Below, piece by piece: positions 16,205 through 24,610 of a stretch of 64,000 nucleotides of DNA. The notes under the pieces are model-generated. The model searched no databases. It saw only the letters and a program-made list of their open reading frames with translations, and had not been told where the DNA came from. The DNA comes from an uncultured Bacteroidia bacterium. GTDB lineage: Bacteria; Bacteroidota; Bacteroidia; Bacteroidales; UBA932. Both the position numbers and the translations under genes were made by a program. How positions within the stretch are numbered: position 1 is the stretch's first letter; every line of letters begins with the position of its first letter. The stretch spans positions 107,244 to 171,243 of the forward strand of contig CADAND010000010.1 in the NCBI GenBank assembly GCA_902789245.1. Reading direction: 5' to 3'.

Positions 16205-18385
16205 CTAGCTGATGAAGAGCATCTCGCGATACTTCGGAAGCGGCCACATCTTGTTGTCGACCACCTCTTCGAGCTTGTCGATCGGACGGCGCAGCGCGTA
16301 GAGGCTCTCGGCGATCTCGTGATAGGCCAGGGCGCGCTTGTAACCGTCTTCGATGGCGTTGGCGGCCTTGCGTGCTTCCTTCATCGCGGTGGCCTTGACG
16401 CGGACCTCCTCCACATACTTGTTGATGTCGTCGAGGATGCGCATCTCGGTGGTGCAGTTGTCCAGGTTGCCGTAAACCTCCTTGGCGAGCGAGACCTCCT
16501 TCAGGAGTTTGGCCTTGTACTCGAGGGCAGCCGGAACGATGTGGTTCAGGGCCATGCGGACCATCACGCGGGATTCGATCTGGACCTTCTTGACATAGGT
16601 CTCCCATTTGACCTCGTTGCGGGCCTCCAGCTCCTTCTCGGAGTAGACGCCGGTCTTGGTGAACATCTCGATGGCGGCGGGCTTGGTGAACTCGGTGAAC
16701 ATCTTCGGGACGTTCGTCTCGACGTCGAGGCCGCGCTTGACAGCCTCTTTCTTCCACTCTTCGGAGTAACCGTTGCCGTCGAAGCAGACAGTGCCGAGAA
16801 CGGACTTGATGATGGGCTTGAGGGCATCCATGACGGCCACGTTGGTCTTCTTGCCCTTGGCGATCTCCTTCTCCACGTCGGCCTTGAAGGCAATGAGCTG
16901 CTCGGCCACGGCGGCATTGAGCGTGGTCATCGCACCGGCGCAGTTGGCGCAGGAACCGACGGCGCGGAACTCGAAGCGGTTGCCCGTGAAGGCGAACGGC
17001 GAGGTGCGGTTGCGGTCGGTGTTGTCCACAAAGATCTCCGGGATCTCTACCAGGCCCAGGCTCTTGCCCTTCTTGCCCGCGATCTCGATCGGGGTGTCGG
17101 AAGGGACTTCCAGGAGCTTGTGCAGCACCTCGGTCATCGTGCGGCCCAGGAAGGCGGACACGATTGCAGGCGGCGCTTCGTTGGCACCCAGACGGTGGGC
17201 GTTGGTGGCGCTGGCAATGGAGGCCTTCAGCAGGGCGTTGTGCTTCTGCACGGCGGCCAGGACATTGACAAAGAAGGTGACGAACTGGAGGTTGCCCTTG
17301 GCGTCCTTGCCCGGAGCGAGCAGCTGCGTGCCCTTGTCGGTGCCAAGCGACCAGTTGTTGTGTTTGCCGGAACCGTTCACGCCGTCGAAGGGCTTCTCGT
17401 GCAGGAGCACCACGAAGCCGTGCTTGCGGGCGATGCGGCCCATCAGGTTCATCACGATCTGGTTCTGGTCGTTCGCGAGGTTGGTCTCGCCGTAGATCGG
17501 CGCGAGCTCGAACTGGTTCGGGGCCACTTCGTTGTGGCGGGTTTTCAGAGGAATGCCGAGGCGGTGGCCGGCGATCTCCAGGTCACGCATGAAAGCGGCC
17601 ACGCGGGTCGGGATGGCGCCGAAGTAGTGATCGTCCAGCTGCTGGTTCTTGGAGGAGTTGTGGCCGAACAGGGTGCGGCCGGTGATCATCAGGTCCGTGC
17701 GGGCGGCGTAGAGCGCCTCGTCGACGAGGAAGTACTCCTGCTCCCAGCCCAGGTAGGAATAGACCTTGGACACACCCGGATCGAAGAGTTTGCAGATAGG
17801 CACGGCAGCGTCGCTGACGGCCTTGAGGGCTTTCTTGAGCGGGGTCTTGTAATCAAGCGCCTCGCCGGTATAGGAAATGAAAACAGTCGGGATGCAGAGG
17901 GTGTCGTCCAGGATGAAGACCGGGGAGGTCGGATCCCAGGCGGTGTAGCCGCGGGCTTCGAAGGTGGCGCGGATGCCGCCGTTCGGGAAGGATGAGGCGT
18001 CCGGCTCCTGCTGTACGAGCATCTTGCCGTCGAAGGTCTCGATGACGCCGCCCTTGCCGTCGTAGTCGATCAAGGAGTCGTGTTTTTCGGCGGTGCCTTC
18101 GGTCAGGGGCTGGAACCAGTGGGTGACGTGGGTTACGCCGTGCTCCATCGCCCATTCTTTCATGCCGCGGGCCACGCCGTCGGCCGTCTTGCGGTCGAGG
18201 GGCTCACCGCCTTCAATGCAGGCCAGGAGCGCCTGGAGGCTGTCGGCATCCAGGTATTTGCACATTTTCTTACGGTCGAACACGAGTTCGCCGAAGTACT
18301 CGGAAGTCTTGCCAGCGGGGACTTCTGCAGGAACCTCTTTTCTCTCAAAGGATTCCTTCACCAAATCAAATCTGTCCATAAACAC
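16205..18385 (-). CDS. glnN: Glutamine synthetase, type III
   Basis: Makes glutamine from glutamate, ammonia and ATP. The 726-residue length and GSIII-specific N-terminus (ETFDGKMLVQQEPDASSFPN) mark the type III form typical of Bacteroides and cyanobacteria rather than the 450-residue type I. Active-site blocks include GWEQEYFLVD, TRHNEVAPNQFE, NGSGKHNNWSLGT and NRTSPFAFTGNRFEFR. The start is ATG at 18385 or 18379 (MFMDRF). It heads the minus-strand nitrogen block, 42 bases before gltB. A 379-base intergenic region upstream contains a strong hairpin and a larger predicted RNA fold, which may control it. Confidence 0.97.
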   Translation of the reverse strand: MFMDRFDLVKESFERKEVPAEVPAGKTSEYFGELVFDRKKMCKYLDADSLQALLACIEGGEPLDRKTADGVARGMKEWAMEHGVTHVTHWFQPLTEGTAEKHDSLIDYDGKGGVIETFDGKMLVQQEPDASSFPNGGIRATFEARGYTAWDPTSPVFILDDTLCIPTVFISYTGEALDYKTPLKKALKAVSDAAVPICKLFDPGVSKVYSYLGWEQEYFLVDEALYAARTDLMITGRTLFGHNSSKNQQLDDHYFGAIPTRVAAFMRDLEIAGHRLGIPLKTRHNEVAPNQFELAPIYGETNLANDQNQIVMNLMGRIARKHGFVVLLHEKPFDGVNGSGKHNNWSLGTDKGTQLLAPGKDAKGNLQFVTFFVNVLAAVQKHNALLKASIASATNAHRLGANEAPPAIVSAFLGRTMTEVLHKLLEVPSDTPIEIAGKKGKSLGLVEIPEIFVDNTDRNRTSPFAFTGNRFEFRAVGSCANCAGAMTTLNAAVAEQLIAFKADVEKEIAKGKKTNVAVMDALKPIIKSVLGTVCFDGNGYSEEWKKEAVKRGLDVETNVPKMFTEFTKPAAIEMFTKTGVYSEKELEARNEVKWETYVKKVQIESRVMVRMALNHIVPAALEYKAKLLKEVSLAKEVYGNLDNCTTEMRILDDINKYVEEVRVKATAMKEARKAANAIEDGYKRALAYHEIAESLYALRRPIDKLEEVVDNKMWPLPKYREMLFIS

Positions 18386-18446
18386 TACACTTATAAATTA
18401 AACTAACTACTTGTCCGTTTTCAGAGTCACTTACACTTTCACACTT

Positions 18447-18485
18447 ATAAAAGTAGAGAGGCTAGTCCACCGGACCAGCCTCTCT
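18447..18485 (-). terminator. Terminator-like hairpin upstream of glutamine synthetase
   Basis: A 14-bp stem with one mismatch pairs 18455-18468 with 18472-18485 around a three-base loop. On the minus strand it is followed by ACTTTTAT, so it would terminate leftward transcription about 60 bases before the glnN start. It either ends a separate small RNA or acts as an attenuator for glnN. Confidence 0.6.
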
Positions 18486-18646
18486 TATCTGATTTTCAAT
18501 TGTGCTTCTTTTAATGATGTGTCGCATAAGGACTGGAGTTATACGCACCTGGAAGCACCCGGAACCTGCTGGTTCTGGGAATTCTGCTTCTGATTATTCA
18601 GGGTGCGTGCCACTACTTAACTGTGTTTTTAAACCAAAAATTCGAC
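18447..18646 (-). ncRNA. Candidate structured RNA (small RNA or glnN leader)
   Basis: Between a minus-strand promoter (18649-18677) and the terminator-like hairpin lies about 190 bases without an ORF that can form a long nested stem. The pairs are 18543-18549 with 18602-18608, 18552-18557 with 18585-18590, 18558-18560 with 18577-18579, and 18562-18566 with 18571-18575, closing on a four-base loop with one 11-base internal bulge. Length, promoter, long imperfect rod and terminator recall 6S RNA, but I cannot confirm the 6S consensus. The alternative is a cis-acting glnN leader. Confidence 0.42.
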
Positions 18647-18648
18647 TG

Positions 18649-18677
18649 CAAGTTACGAAGAAAAATTGGAAATGCAA
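18649..18677 (-). promoter_or_regulatory. Bacteroidota promoter TTG-N19-TAACTTG, minus strand
   Basis: On the minus strand TTG (18675-18677) is followed after exactly 19 bases by TAACTTG (18649-18655), a one-base-short match to TAnnTTTG. It would start leftward transcription near 18645, feeding the candidate RNA and possibly glnN. Confidence 0.5.
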
Positions 18678-18728
18678 GAGTTTTTCAAAACTTTTTAAAA
18701 GTTTTTATTATACCACTAATATAATATC

Positions 18729-18759
18729 TTGCATAGCTTATGCAAATCCGCTATATTTG
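18729..18759 (+). promoter_or_regulatory. Bacteroidota promoter of nadE
   Basis: TTG at 18729-18731 and TATATTTG at 18752-18759 are separated by 20 bases, matching the Bacteroidota consensus TTTG/TAnnTTTG. The box ends only 5 bases before the nadE ATG at 18765, so the transcript should be leaderless or nearly so. A short inverted repeat GCATA-GCT-TATGC lies between the two boxes (18731-18743) and could be an operator. Confidence 0.65.
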
Positions 18760-18764
18760 CGTTT

Positions 18765-20699
18765 ATGAAGCGTCTTGGATTCCTTCGTGTGGCGGCGGCA
18801 ATGCCGCGCGTGCACGTGGCCGACCCGGCGGCGAACGCCCGGGAAATCCTCCAACTCTGCCGGGACCTGAAAACGCAGCGTCCCTCCGTAGTCGTCTTTC
18901 CGGAGCTGAGCGTGACCGGCTACACCTGCGCCGACCTGTTCGGCCAGGAGCGCCTGCTCGCCGACGCGGAAGCCGCCGTGGCGGAGATCGTCGCCGCCAG
19001 CGCCAAGCTGGAACCCATGCTGGTCGTGGGCGTCCCCGTGCGCCACGCCGGACGGCTTTTCAACTGCGCCGCCGCCATCCGCTCCGGCCGCATTCTCGGC
19101 ATCGTCCCCAAGACCTATCTCGCCGGCAACGGCGAATTCTACGAGCCGCGCTGGTTCGCCTCCGCCCGGGTGCTCTCCCCTGCCGGTGTGCGCATCCGCT
19201 TCGCCGGTCAGGACGGAATCCTGCTCGGCACGCGCCAGCTCTTCCGCATCGGAGAGGCGCTCGCCGCCATCGAGCTCTGCCAGGACCTCTGGGTCCCCGT
19301 GCCCCCCTGCTCGCAGGCCGCCGTGGCCGGCGCGCAGCTGATCCTGAACCTCTCCGCCAGCAACGACTATCTCTTCAAGCACGAATACCGCAAGAGCCTC
19401 GTGAGCGCCACCGCTTCCCGGCTCTATGCCGCATACGTTTACGCCTCCTGCGCCGAAGGCGAATCCACGCAGGACCTCGTCTGGTCCGGTGCATCGCTCA
19501 TCTGCGAGAACGGCACCCTGCTCGCCGAAGCCGAACGCTTCGCACGCGGCAGCCGCGCCATCCTCGCCGACGTGGACATCCAGCGCCTGGACACCCTGCG
19601 CGCCAAGGAACACAGTTTCGGTTTCGAAGGGTCCCTGCCCGACTACGTCGTCCAGGACGCCGGAGAAGCCGCCGCGACGGACTTCGAGGCCAGGCTGCTC
19701 CGCTACGTGGAGCCGCATCCCTTCGTCCCCCAGGGCGATCCCGAGGCGCTCGGCGTGCGCTGCCGCGAGATCCTCGCCGCCCAGGTGGCGGGCCTGACGA
19801 CCCGCCTGGAGCACATCCGCTGCAAGAAAGCGGTCATCGGCGTGTCCGGCGGACTGGATTCCACCCTCGCGCTGCTCGTGACCGTGCTGGCCTTCGACAC
19901 GCTCGGTCTGCCGCGTGAGAACATCATCGGCATCACCATGCCGGGCTTCGGCACCACGCACCGCACCCACGACAACTCCGTGGACCTGATGCGCGGGCTG
20001 GGCATCACCGCCCGCGAAATCTCCATCGTCCCCGCCGTCCGGCAACATTTCGCCGACATCGGCCAGGACGAGTCGAAGCACGACCTCACCTACGAGAACA
20101 GCCAGGCGCGCGAGCGCACGCAGCTGCTGATGGACGTGGCCGGCAAAGAAGGCGGCATCGTCGTCGGCACGGGCGACCTCTCCGAGCTCGCCCTCGGCTG
20201 GTGCACGTACAACGCCGACCACATGTCCATGTACGGCGTCAACGCCAGCGTGCCCAAGACGCTGGTGCGCACGCTGGTCCGCTGGGCTGCGGACAACAGG
20301 TTCGGCGGCAACGGCGACATCCACGCCACGCTGCTGGACATCGTGGACACCCCGATCAGCCCCGAGCTGCTGCCGGCCGACAAGGACGGCAAGATCGCCC
20401 AGAAGACCGAGGATACCGTCGGCCCGTACGAGCTGCACGACTTCTTCCTGTATCACTTCTTCCGCAGCGGCGCCGATCCCGACAAACTGCTCTTCCTGGC
20501 CCGCAAGGCCTTTGCGGGCAGCTATGACGACGCCACCCTGCGCAAGTGGCTGGAGACCTTCCTGAAGCGATTCTTCAACCAGCAATTCAAACGTTCCTGC
20601 CTGCCCGACGGGCCCAAGGTCGGTTCCGTCTCCCTGTCGCCCCGCGGCGACTGGCGTATGCCCTCCGACCTTGAGAGCTGCTGGAAACTGAGCGATTAG
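18765..20699 (+). CDS. nadE: Glutamine-dependent NAD+ synthetase
   Basis: The last step of NAD synthesis, amidating nicotinate adenine dinucleotide with ammonia cut from glutamine; 644 residues. The N-terminal nitrilase-type glutaminase domain shows the Glu-Lys-Cys triad in VVFPELSVTGYTC, KTYLAGNGEFYE and IELCQDLWVP. The C-terminal synthetase has the P-loop VSGGLDSTLALL. The start MKRLGFLRVA at 18765 is preferred over an in-frame ATG 36 bases upstream because the promoter -7 box lies between them. First gene of a plus-strand run of four, divergent from the glutamine synthetase operon. Confidence 0.96.
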   Translation: MKRLGFLRVAAAMPRVHVADPAANAREILQLCRDLKTQRPSVVVFPELSVTGYTCADLFGQERLLADAEAAVAEIVAASAKLEPMLVVGVPVRHAGRLFNCAAAIRSGRILGIVPKTYLAGNGEFYEPRWFASARVLSPAGVRIRFAGQDGILLGTRQLFRIGEALAAIELCQDLWVPVPPCSQAAVAGAQLILNLSASNDYLFKHEYRKSLVSATASRLYAAYVYASCAEGESTQDLVWSGASLICENGTLLAEAERFARGSRAILADVDIQRLDTLRAKEHSFGFEGSLPDYVVQDAGEAAATDFEARLLRYVEPHPFVPQGDPEALGVRCREILAAQVAGLTTRLEHIRCKKAVIGVSGGLDSTLALLVTVLAFDTLGLPRENIIGITMPGFGTTHRTHDNSVDLMRGLGITAREISIVPAVRQHFADIGQDESKHDLTYENSQARERTQLLMDVAGKEGGIVVGTGDLSELALGWCTYNADHMSMYGVNASVPKTLVRTLVRWAADNRFGGNGDIHATLLDIVDTPISPELLPADKDGKIAQKTEDTVGPYELHDFFLYHFFRSGADPDKLLFLARKAFAGSYDDATLRKWLETFLKRFFNQQFKRSCLPDGPKVGSVSLSPRGDWRMPSDLESCWKLSD

Positions 20700-20702
20700 G
20701 CC

Positions 20703-22115
20703 ATGTTCGAGAAGATCGTTTCCGCTCTCAACGACATCATCTGGAGCCCCGTCCTGGTCGTCCTCCTGGTCGGAGCCGGACTCTATTTCTCTTTCCGCAC
20801 GCGTTTCGTGCAGGTGCGCCGCTTCGGCTTGATGCTCCGCTCGCTCTTCGCGCAGGCGGAGAAGTCGCCGGACGGCAGACAGCACGGTATATCCTCATTC
20901 GAAGCATTCTGCGTGGCCCTCTCGGGCCGCGTGGGCACCGGCAATATCGTTGGCGTCGCCACAGCCCTGGCGTTGGGCGGACCGGGAGCCATCTTCTGGA
21001 TGTGGATTATCGCTTTCTTCGGTGCTTCCACGGCCTTCGTGGAGTCCACCCTCGCCCAGAAATACAAATTCCACCACGCCACGGGCTTTCGCGGCGGACC
21101 CGCCTCATACATCGAAAAAGGCCTCAAGCTCCGCTGGCTGGGCGTCCTCTTCTCCATCCTGGTCCTCGTGGGATACGGAACCTTCCTGCCGACGGTCCAG
21201 GCCAACGGCATGGCCGGCGCGTTGGCCAATTCGTTCGACCTCTCCCCGCTCGCTTCCGGGCTCGGCCTCGCCTTTCTGCTGGGCCTCGTGATCATCGGCG
21301 GCATCAAGAGCATTGCCCGCGTGGCCTCAATCGTGACGCCGTTCATGGCGGCGGGCTATATCATCATCACGCTGATTGTCATCGCCCAGCACCTGGACGC
21401 CGTGCCGGGTGTGTTCAAGGCCATCTTCGACGGCGCCTTCGGCATCCAGCCCGTGGCGGGCGGCATCCTCGGCTCCACCATCATGATGGGCGTCAAGCGC
21501 GGCATCTTCTCCAACGAGGCCGGCCAGGGCGGCGGCGCCATCGTGTCCGCTTCCGCAGCCGTCTCGCACCCCGCCAAGCAGGGCCTCGCGCAGGCCTTCT
21601 CGGTCTACGTGGACACGCTGCTCATCTGCACGGCCACGGCCCTGATGATCCTCTGCTCGGGCACCTACAACATCCTCGACGCCAAGACGGGCGAGCTGCT
21701 CGTGGCCGGTGCGCCGCAGCTTGGCGACAACTACGTGGGCTACACGCAGGCGGCCGTGGATTCCGTCCTGACGGGCTTCGGCAGCACCTTCGTGAGCATC
21801 GCCCTCGTGTTCTTCGTCTTCACGACCGTGATGGCCTACTACTTTTACGGCGAGTCCAGCATCATGCAGATCTTTGCGGACCGGCCGGAAAAGAAGAAAA
21901 CAGAACAGGTCTGCATCTGGATCTTCCGCTTCTCGCTGCTGGCGATGGTCATCTTCGGCGCCCAGCACGAGACCAACGTCATCTGGCAGTTGGGCGACGT
22001 GGGCGTGGGCCTGACGGCCTGGATCAACGTCATCGTGCTGATCCTCCTCTGTCCGCAAGCCATCAAGGCCCTGCGGGAATATGAATCCTCCGTTTCCAAA
22101 AAGCGCAAATCATGA
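20703..22115 (+). CDS. Sodium:alanine (glycine) symporter, AGCS family
   Basis: An inner-membrane amino-acid:Na+ symporter of 470 residues with about eleven hydrophobic segments. The family signature is GRVGTGNIVGVATALALGGP near residue 75, followed by FIESTLAQKYK-like sequence (FVESTLAQKYKF) and SNEAGQGGGAIVSASAAV. The start lies 3 bases after the nadE stop and the stop overlaps the next gene by four bases, so it belongs to the nadE operon. Substrate (alanine, glycine or glutamine) cannot be read from sequence. Confidence 0.93.
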   Translation: MFEKIVSALNDIIWSPVLVVLLVGAGLYFSFRTRFVQVRRFGLMLRSLFAQAEKSPDGRQHGISSFEAFCVALSGRVGTGNIVGVATALALGGPGAIFWMWIIAFFGASTAFVESTLAQKYKFHHATGFRGGPASYIEKGLKLRWLGVLFSILVLVGYGTFLPTVQANGMAGALANSFDLSPLASGLGLAFLLGLVIIGGIKSIARVASIVTPFMAAGYIIITLIVIAQHLDAVPGVFKAIFDGAFGIQPVAGGILGSTIMMGVKRGIFSNEAGQGGGAIVSASAAVSHPAKQGLAQAFSVYVDTLLICTATALMILCSGTYNILDAKTGELLVAGAPQLGDNYVGYTQAAVDSVLTGFGSTFVSIALVFFVFTTVMAYYFYGESSIMQIFADRPEKKKTEQVCIWIFRFSLLAMVIFGAQHETNVIWQLGDVGVGLTAWINVIVLILLCPQAIKALREYESSVSKKRKS

Positions 22116-22522
22116 CGACGAAACCTTACCTGCACGAAGTCAAGTACTACGAGACCGACAAGATGGGGATCACCCATCATTCCAACTATATCCGCATCAT
22201 GGAAGAAGCCCGCATCGACTGGATGGACCAGCTGGGCTACGGCTTCGACCGCATGGAGGCCGAGGGGATCGTCTCCCCCGTTGTCGGTGTGAGCGTCAAC
22301 TACAAGAAAACCACCACCTTCAAAGACGTAATTGAAGTGGAGGTCAAGGTCAAATCTCTCAGCGAAGTCAAGCTGATCATCGCCTATACGATGCGTGTGG
22401 CGGGCAAGATCGTCTGCACCGCCGAAAGCACCCATTGCTTCTTCGACAGCGGCCGTCCGGCCGTGATCGCCGAGCGCTTCCCCGCCCTCTACGAGGCGAT
22501 GCAGGCCACGATGAACGCGTAA
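22112..22522 (+). CDS. Acyl-CoA thioesterase, YbgC/FadM-like hotdog fold
   Basis: A 136-residue single hotdog-fold 4HBT thioesterase. The motif YYETDKMGITHHSNYIRIME (residues 10-29) carries the catalytic Asp of the YbgC type (YxDTDxxGxVYHxNY). It overlaps the AGCS gene by four bases (ATGA), implying coupled translation. Natural substrate unknown; members hydrolyse short- to medium-chain or aromatic acyl-CoA. Confidence 0.88.
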   Translation: MTTKPYLHEVKYYETDKMGITHHSNYIRIMEEARIDWMDQLGYGFDRMEAEGIVSPVVGVSVNYKKTTTFKDVIEVEVKVKSLSEVKLIIAYTMRVAGKIVCTAESTHCFFDSGRPAVIAERFPALYEAMQATMNA

Positions 22523-22534
22523 TCCTTTTCTTAA

Positions 22535-23332
22535 ATGAGCAACGAACTGAATCTCGATAGCCTGCTCCCCAAGGTGCAGGCGACGGTCCGGGAAGCCTCC
22601 CGGCTGATGATGGACCGGGAGCACCTGCTGGTCAAGACCAAGGGCTCCGTCACGAACCTCTGCACCAGCGCCGACCTGGCCGTGCAGGACTTCCTGTACA
22701 AGGAGCTGCGCGCGCTGCTGCCCGGCTCGGGCTTCCTGGGAGAAGAAAATGATCTGCTGGACACGCAGCACGAATACGTCTGGATCGTGGACCCCATCGA
22801 CGGCACGGCCAACTTCGCCCGGGAACTGCCCGAATGCTGCATCTCCGTAGCCCTGAAGGGAGGCGACGAGATCCTGCTCGGCGTGGTGTACAATCCCTAT
22901 CACGACCAGCTCTTCGACGCGGTCAAAGGCGGCGGAGCGCGCCTGAACGGGCAGCCCATCCACGTCTCCGACCGGCCCTTCGAGCAGGGCATGCTGCTCA
23001 CGGCCCTCTGCCTCTACCACAAGCAGTACGCAGAGACCTGCAGCGCCATCATCCTGGAAGCCTATAAGAAATGCAACGACGTGAGGCGCTTCGGCTCCTG
23101 CGCCATCGAGCTCTGCTACCTGGCCTGCGGCCTGTGCGAGCTCTTCTTCGAATACCGCATCCAGCCCTGGGACTACTCCGCCGCCTACCTGGTCCTGACC
23201 GAAGCGGGCGGCGTGCTCACCGGCCGCGACGGCGCCCGCTTGCACTTCGACGGCCCGACCATCCTCGTCGGGGCGAACAACGCCGAGAATCATAAGATCC
23301 TCAGCGACATCGTCACCCGCCACACGGCATAA
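22535..23332 (+). CDS. Inositol-monophosphatase family phosphatase
   Basis: A 265-residue lithium-sensitive-type phosphatase. The metal-binding signature VDPIDGTANFAREL (residues 89-102) and the C-terminal WDYSAAYLVLTEAGG are intact, as is GFLGEEND with the catalytic Glu. Family members act on inositol phosphates, 3'-phosphoadenosine phosphate (CysQ) or histidinol phosphate; neighbours do not decide which. It ends the plus-strand nadE run, 12 bases after the thioesterase, and converges on lysA across a palindromic element. Confidence 0.9.
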   Translation: MSNELNLDSLLPKVQATVREASRLMMDREHLLVKTKGSVTNLCTSADLAVQDFLYKELRALLPGSGFLGEENDLLDTQHEYVWIVDPIDGTANFARELPECCISVALKGGDEILLGVVYNPYHDQLFDAVKGGGARLNGQPIHVSDRPFEQGMLLTALCLYHKQYAETCSAIILEAYKKCNDVRRFGSCAIELCYLACGLCELFFEYRIQPWDYSAAYLVLTEAGGVLTGRDGARLHFDGPTILVGANNAENHKILSDIVTRHTA

Positions 23333-23335
23333 AGA

Positions 23336-23440
23336 TTCGCCGGTCGTGCGGGGGCGTTGTGGAGGACGGAGCGGAAATTGGTTTTTCGAGCAACTGCACG
23401 AAAAATAATTTCCGTCCGCCCGCGAGGGAAGACCGGCGAA
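23336..23440. repeat. About 105-bp imperfect palindromic element between convergent genes
   Basis: The outer arms TTCGCCGGTC (23336-23345) and GACCGGCGAA (23431-23440) are a perfect 10-bp inverted repeat. Inside, CGGAAATT pairs with AATTTCCG, and TTTTTCG pairs with CGAAAAA around ten bases. The whole folds as one long hairpin with an unpaired middle. It fills nearly all of the 120-base gap between the IMPase-like gene and lysA, so it may serve as terminator for both or be a small non-autonomous element. Confidence 0.6.
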
Positions 23441-23452
23441 GTACGGGCCGGG

Positions 23453-24610
23453 TTAGCCTTCCCAGAAGAAGGCGTCGGGGATGCGGTGGAGGTTGTAGCG
23501 GGAAGCCATGGCTTCGCCGTAGGCGCCGGCGGAGCGGATGGCGACAAAGTCCCCGCGGTGGCACTTGTCCATGGAGAACTCCTTGACGAAGACGTCGGAG
23601 CTTTCGCAGACGGGGCCCACCACATCGTAAATCTCCTCCGGCTCGTTCGAGCTCAGATTCTCCACGCGGTGGTATGCCCGATACATCGCCGGACGGACCA
23701 GCTCGGTCATGCTGCCGTCGATGATGGCGAACTGCTTGTGCGTACCCTGCTTGACGTAGAGCACACGGCAGATCAGCGAGCCGCAGGGAGCCACGATGCT
23801 CCGGCCCGGCTCGAAGTGCACGACCGTCCCCTGCGGCAGTTTGAGATGCTTGCGGAAGGTGTCGAACCAGCCCTCGAAATCAGCGATGGGCAGGTGGTTG
23901 GGATGCTGATAATTGATGCCCAGGCCGCCGCCCACGTTGATATCGCCCACCGGGCGACCGCCGCGCTGCAGACGCACAACCAGCTCGTTGACGCGGTTGC
24001 AGAGGGCCACGAAATCGCTCATATCGAGGATCTGCGAGCCGATGTGGAAATGAAGTCCCACATAGCGCACATGCTGCAGGCGCAGTGCCAGGTCCATCAC
24101 CTCGTCCAACTGCTCGTAATTGATGCCGAATTTGTTCTCGGCCAGGCCGGTGGTGATGCCGGCGTGCGTGTGCGCGCCGATGTCGGGATTGATGCGCAGG
24201 GCCACAGGGGCCACCTTCCCCATCTCGCCCGCCAGGGCGTCGATGATCTCCAGCTCGGCCGCGGACTCCACGTTGAAACGGGAAATGCCGGCCTGCAGCG
24301 CGAGGCGGATCTCCTCGTCGCTCTTGCCTACACCTGCGAAGACGATGCCCTCCGCGGGGAAGCCCGCGTCCAGCGCCGCCTGCACCTCGCCGCCGCTCAC
24401 ACAGTCGGCGCCGAAGCCCCGCGAAGCGATCTCCGCGAGAATACGGGGGTTGTAATTCGCCTTGACCGCATAGTGCACCCGGAAGTCCGGGTTGCGGTCC
24501 AACTGCTCCCGCACGAGGTCAAGCGTGCGGCGCAGCAGGGGCAGGTCGTAATAGTAGAACGGGGTCCGCAGGCCAGCAAAGCGTTCTACCGGGAAATCAC
24601 CCTTCAGCAT
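23453..24610 (-). CDS. lysA: Diaminopimelate decarboxylase
   Basis: A PLP enzyme that decarboxylates meso-diaminopimelate to lysine; 385 residues. The PLP lysine is in HYAVKANYNP (near residue 48), HFHIGSQI binds the cofactor, and VCESSDVF carries the substrate-site cysteine. Its ATG overlaps the lysC stop by one base (TAATG), so it is translationally coupled to lysC. It is the last gene of the 14-gene minus-strand run. No other dap gene is in the window. Confidence 0.95.
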   Translation of the reverse strand: MLKGDFPVERFAGLRTPFYYYDLPLLRRTLDLVREQLDRNPDFRVHYAVKANYNPRILAEIASRGFGADCVSGGEVQAALDAGFPAEGIVFAGVGKSDEEIRLALQAGISRFNVESAAELEIIDALAGEMGKVAPVALRINPDIGAHTHAGITTGLAENKFGINYEQLDEVMDLALRLQHVRYVGLHFHIGSQILDMSDFVALCNRVNELVVRLQRGGRPVGDINVGGGLGINYQHPNHLPIADFEGWFDTFRKHLKLPQGTVVHFEPGRSIVAPCGSLICRVLYVKQGTHKQFAIIDGSMTELVRPAMYRAYHRVENLSSNEPEEIYDVVGPVCESSDVFVKEFSMDKCHRGDFVAIRSAGAYGEAMASRYNLHRIPDAFFWEG

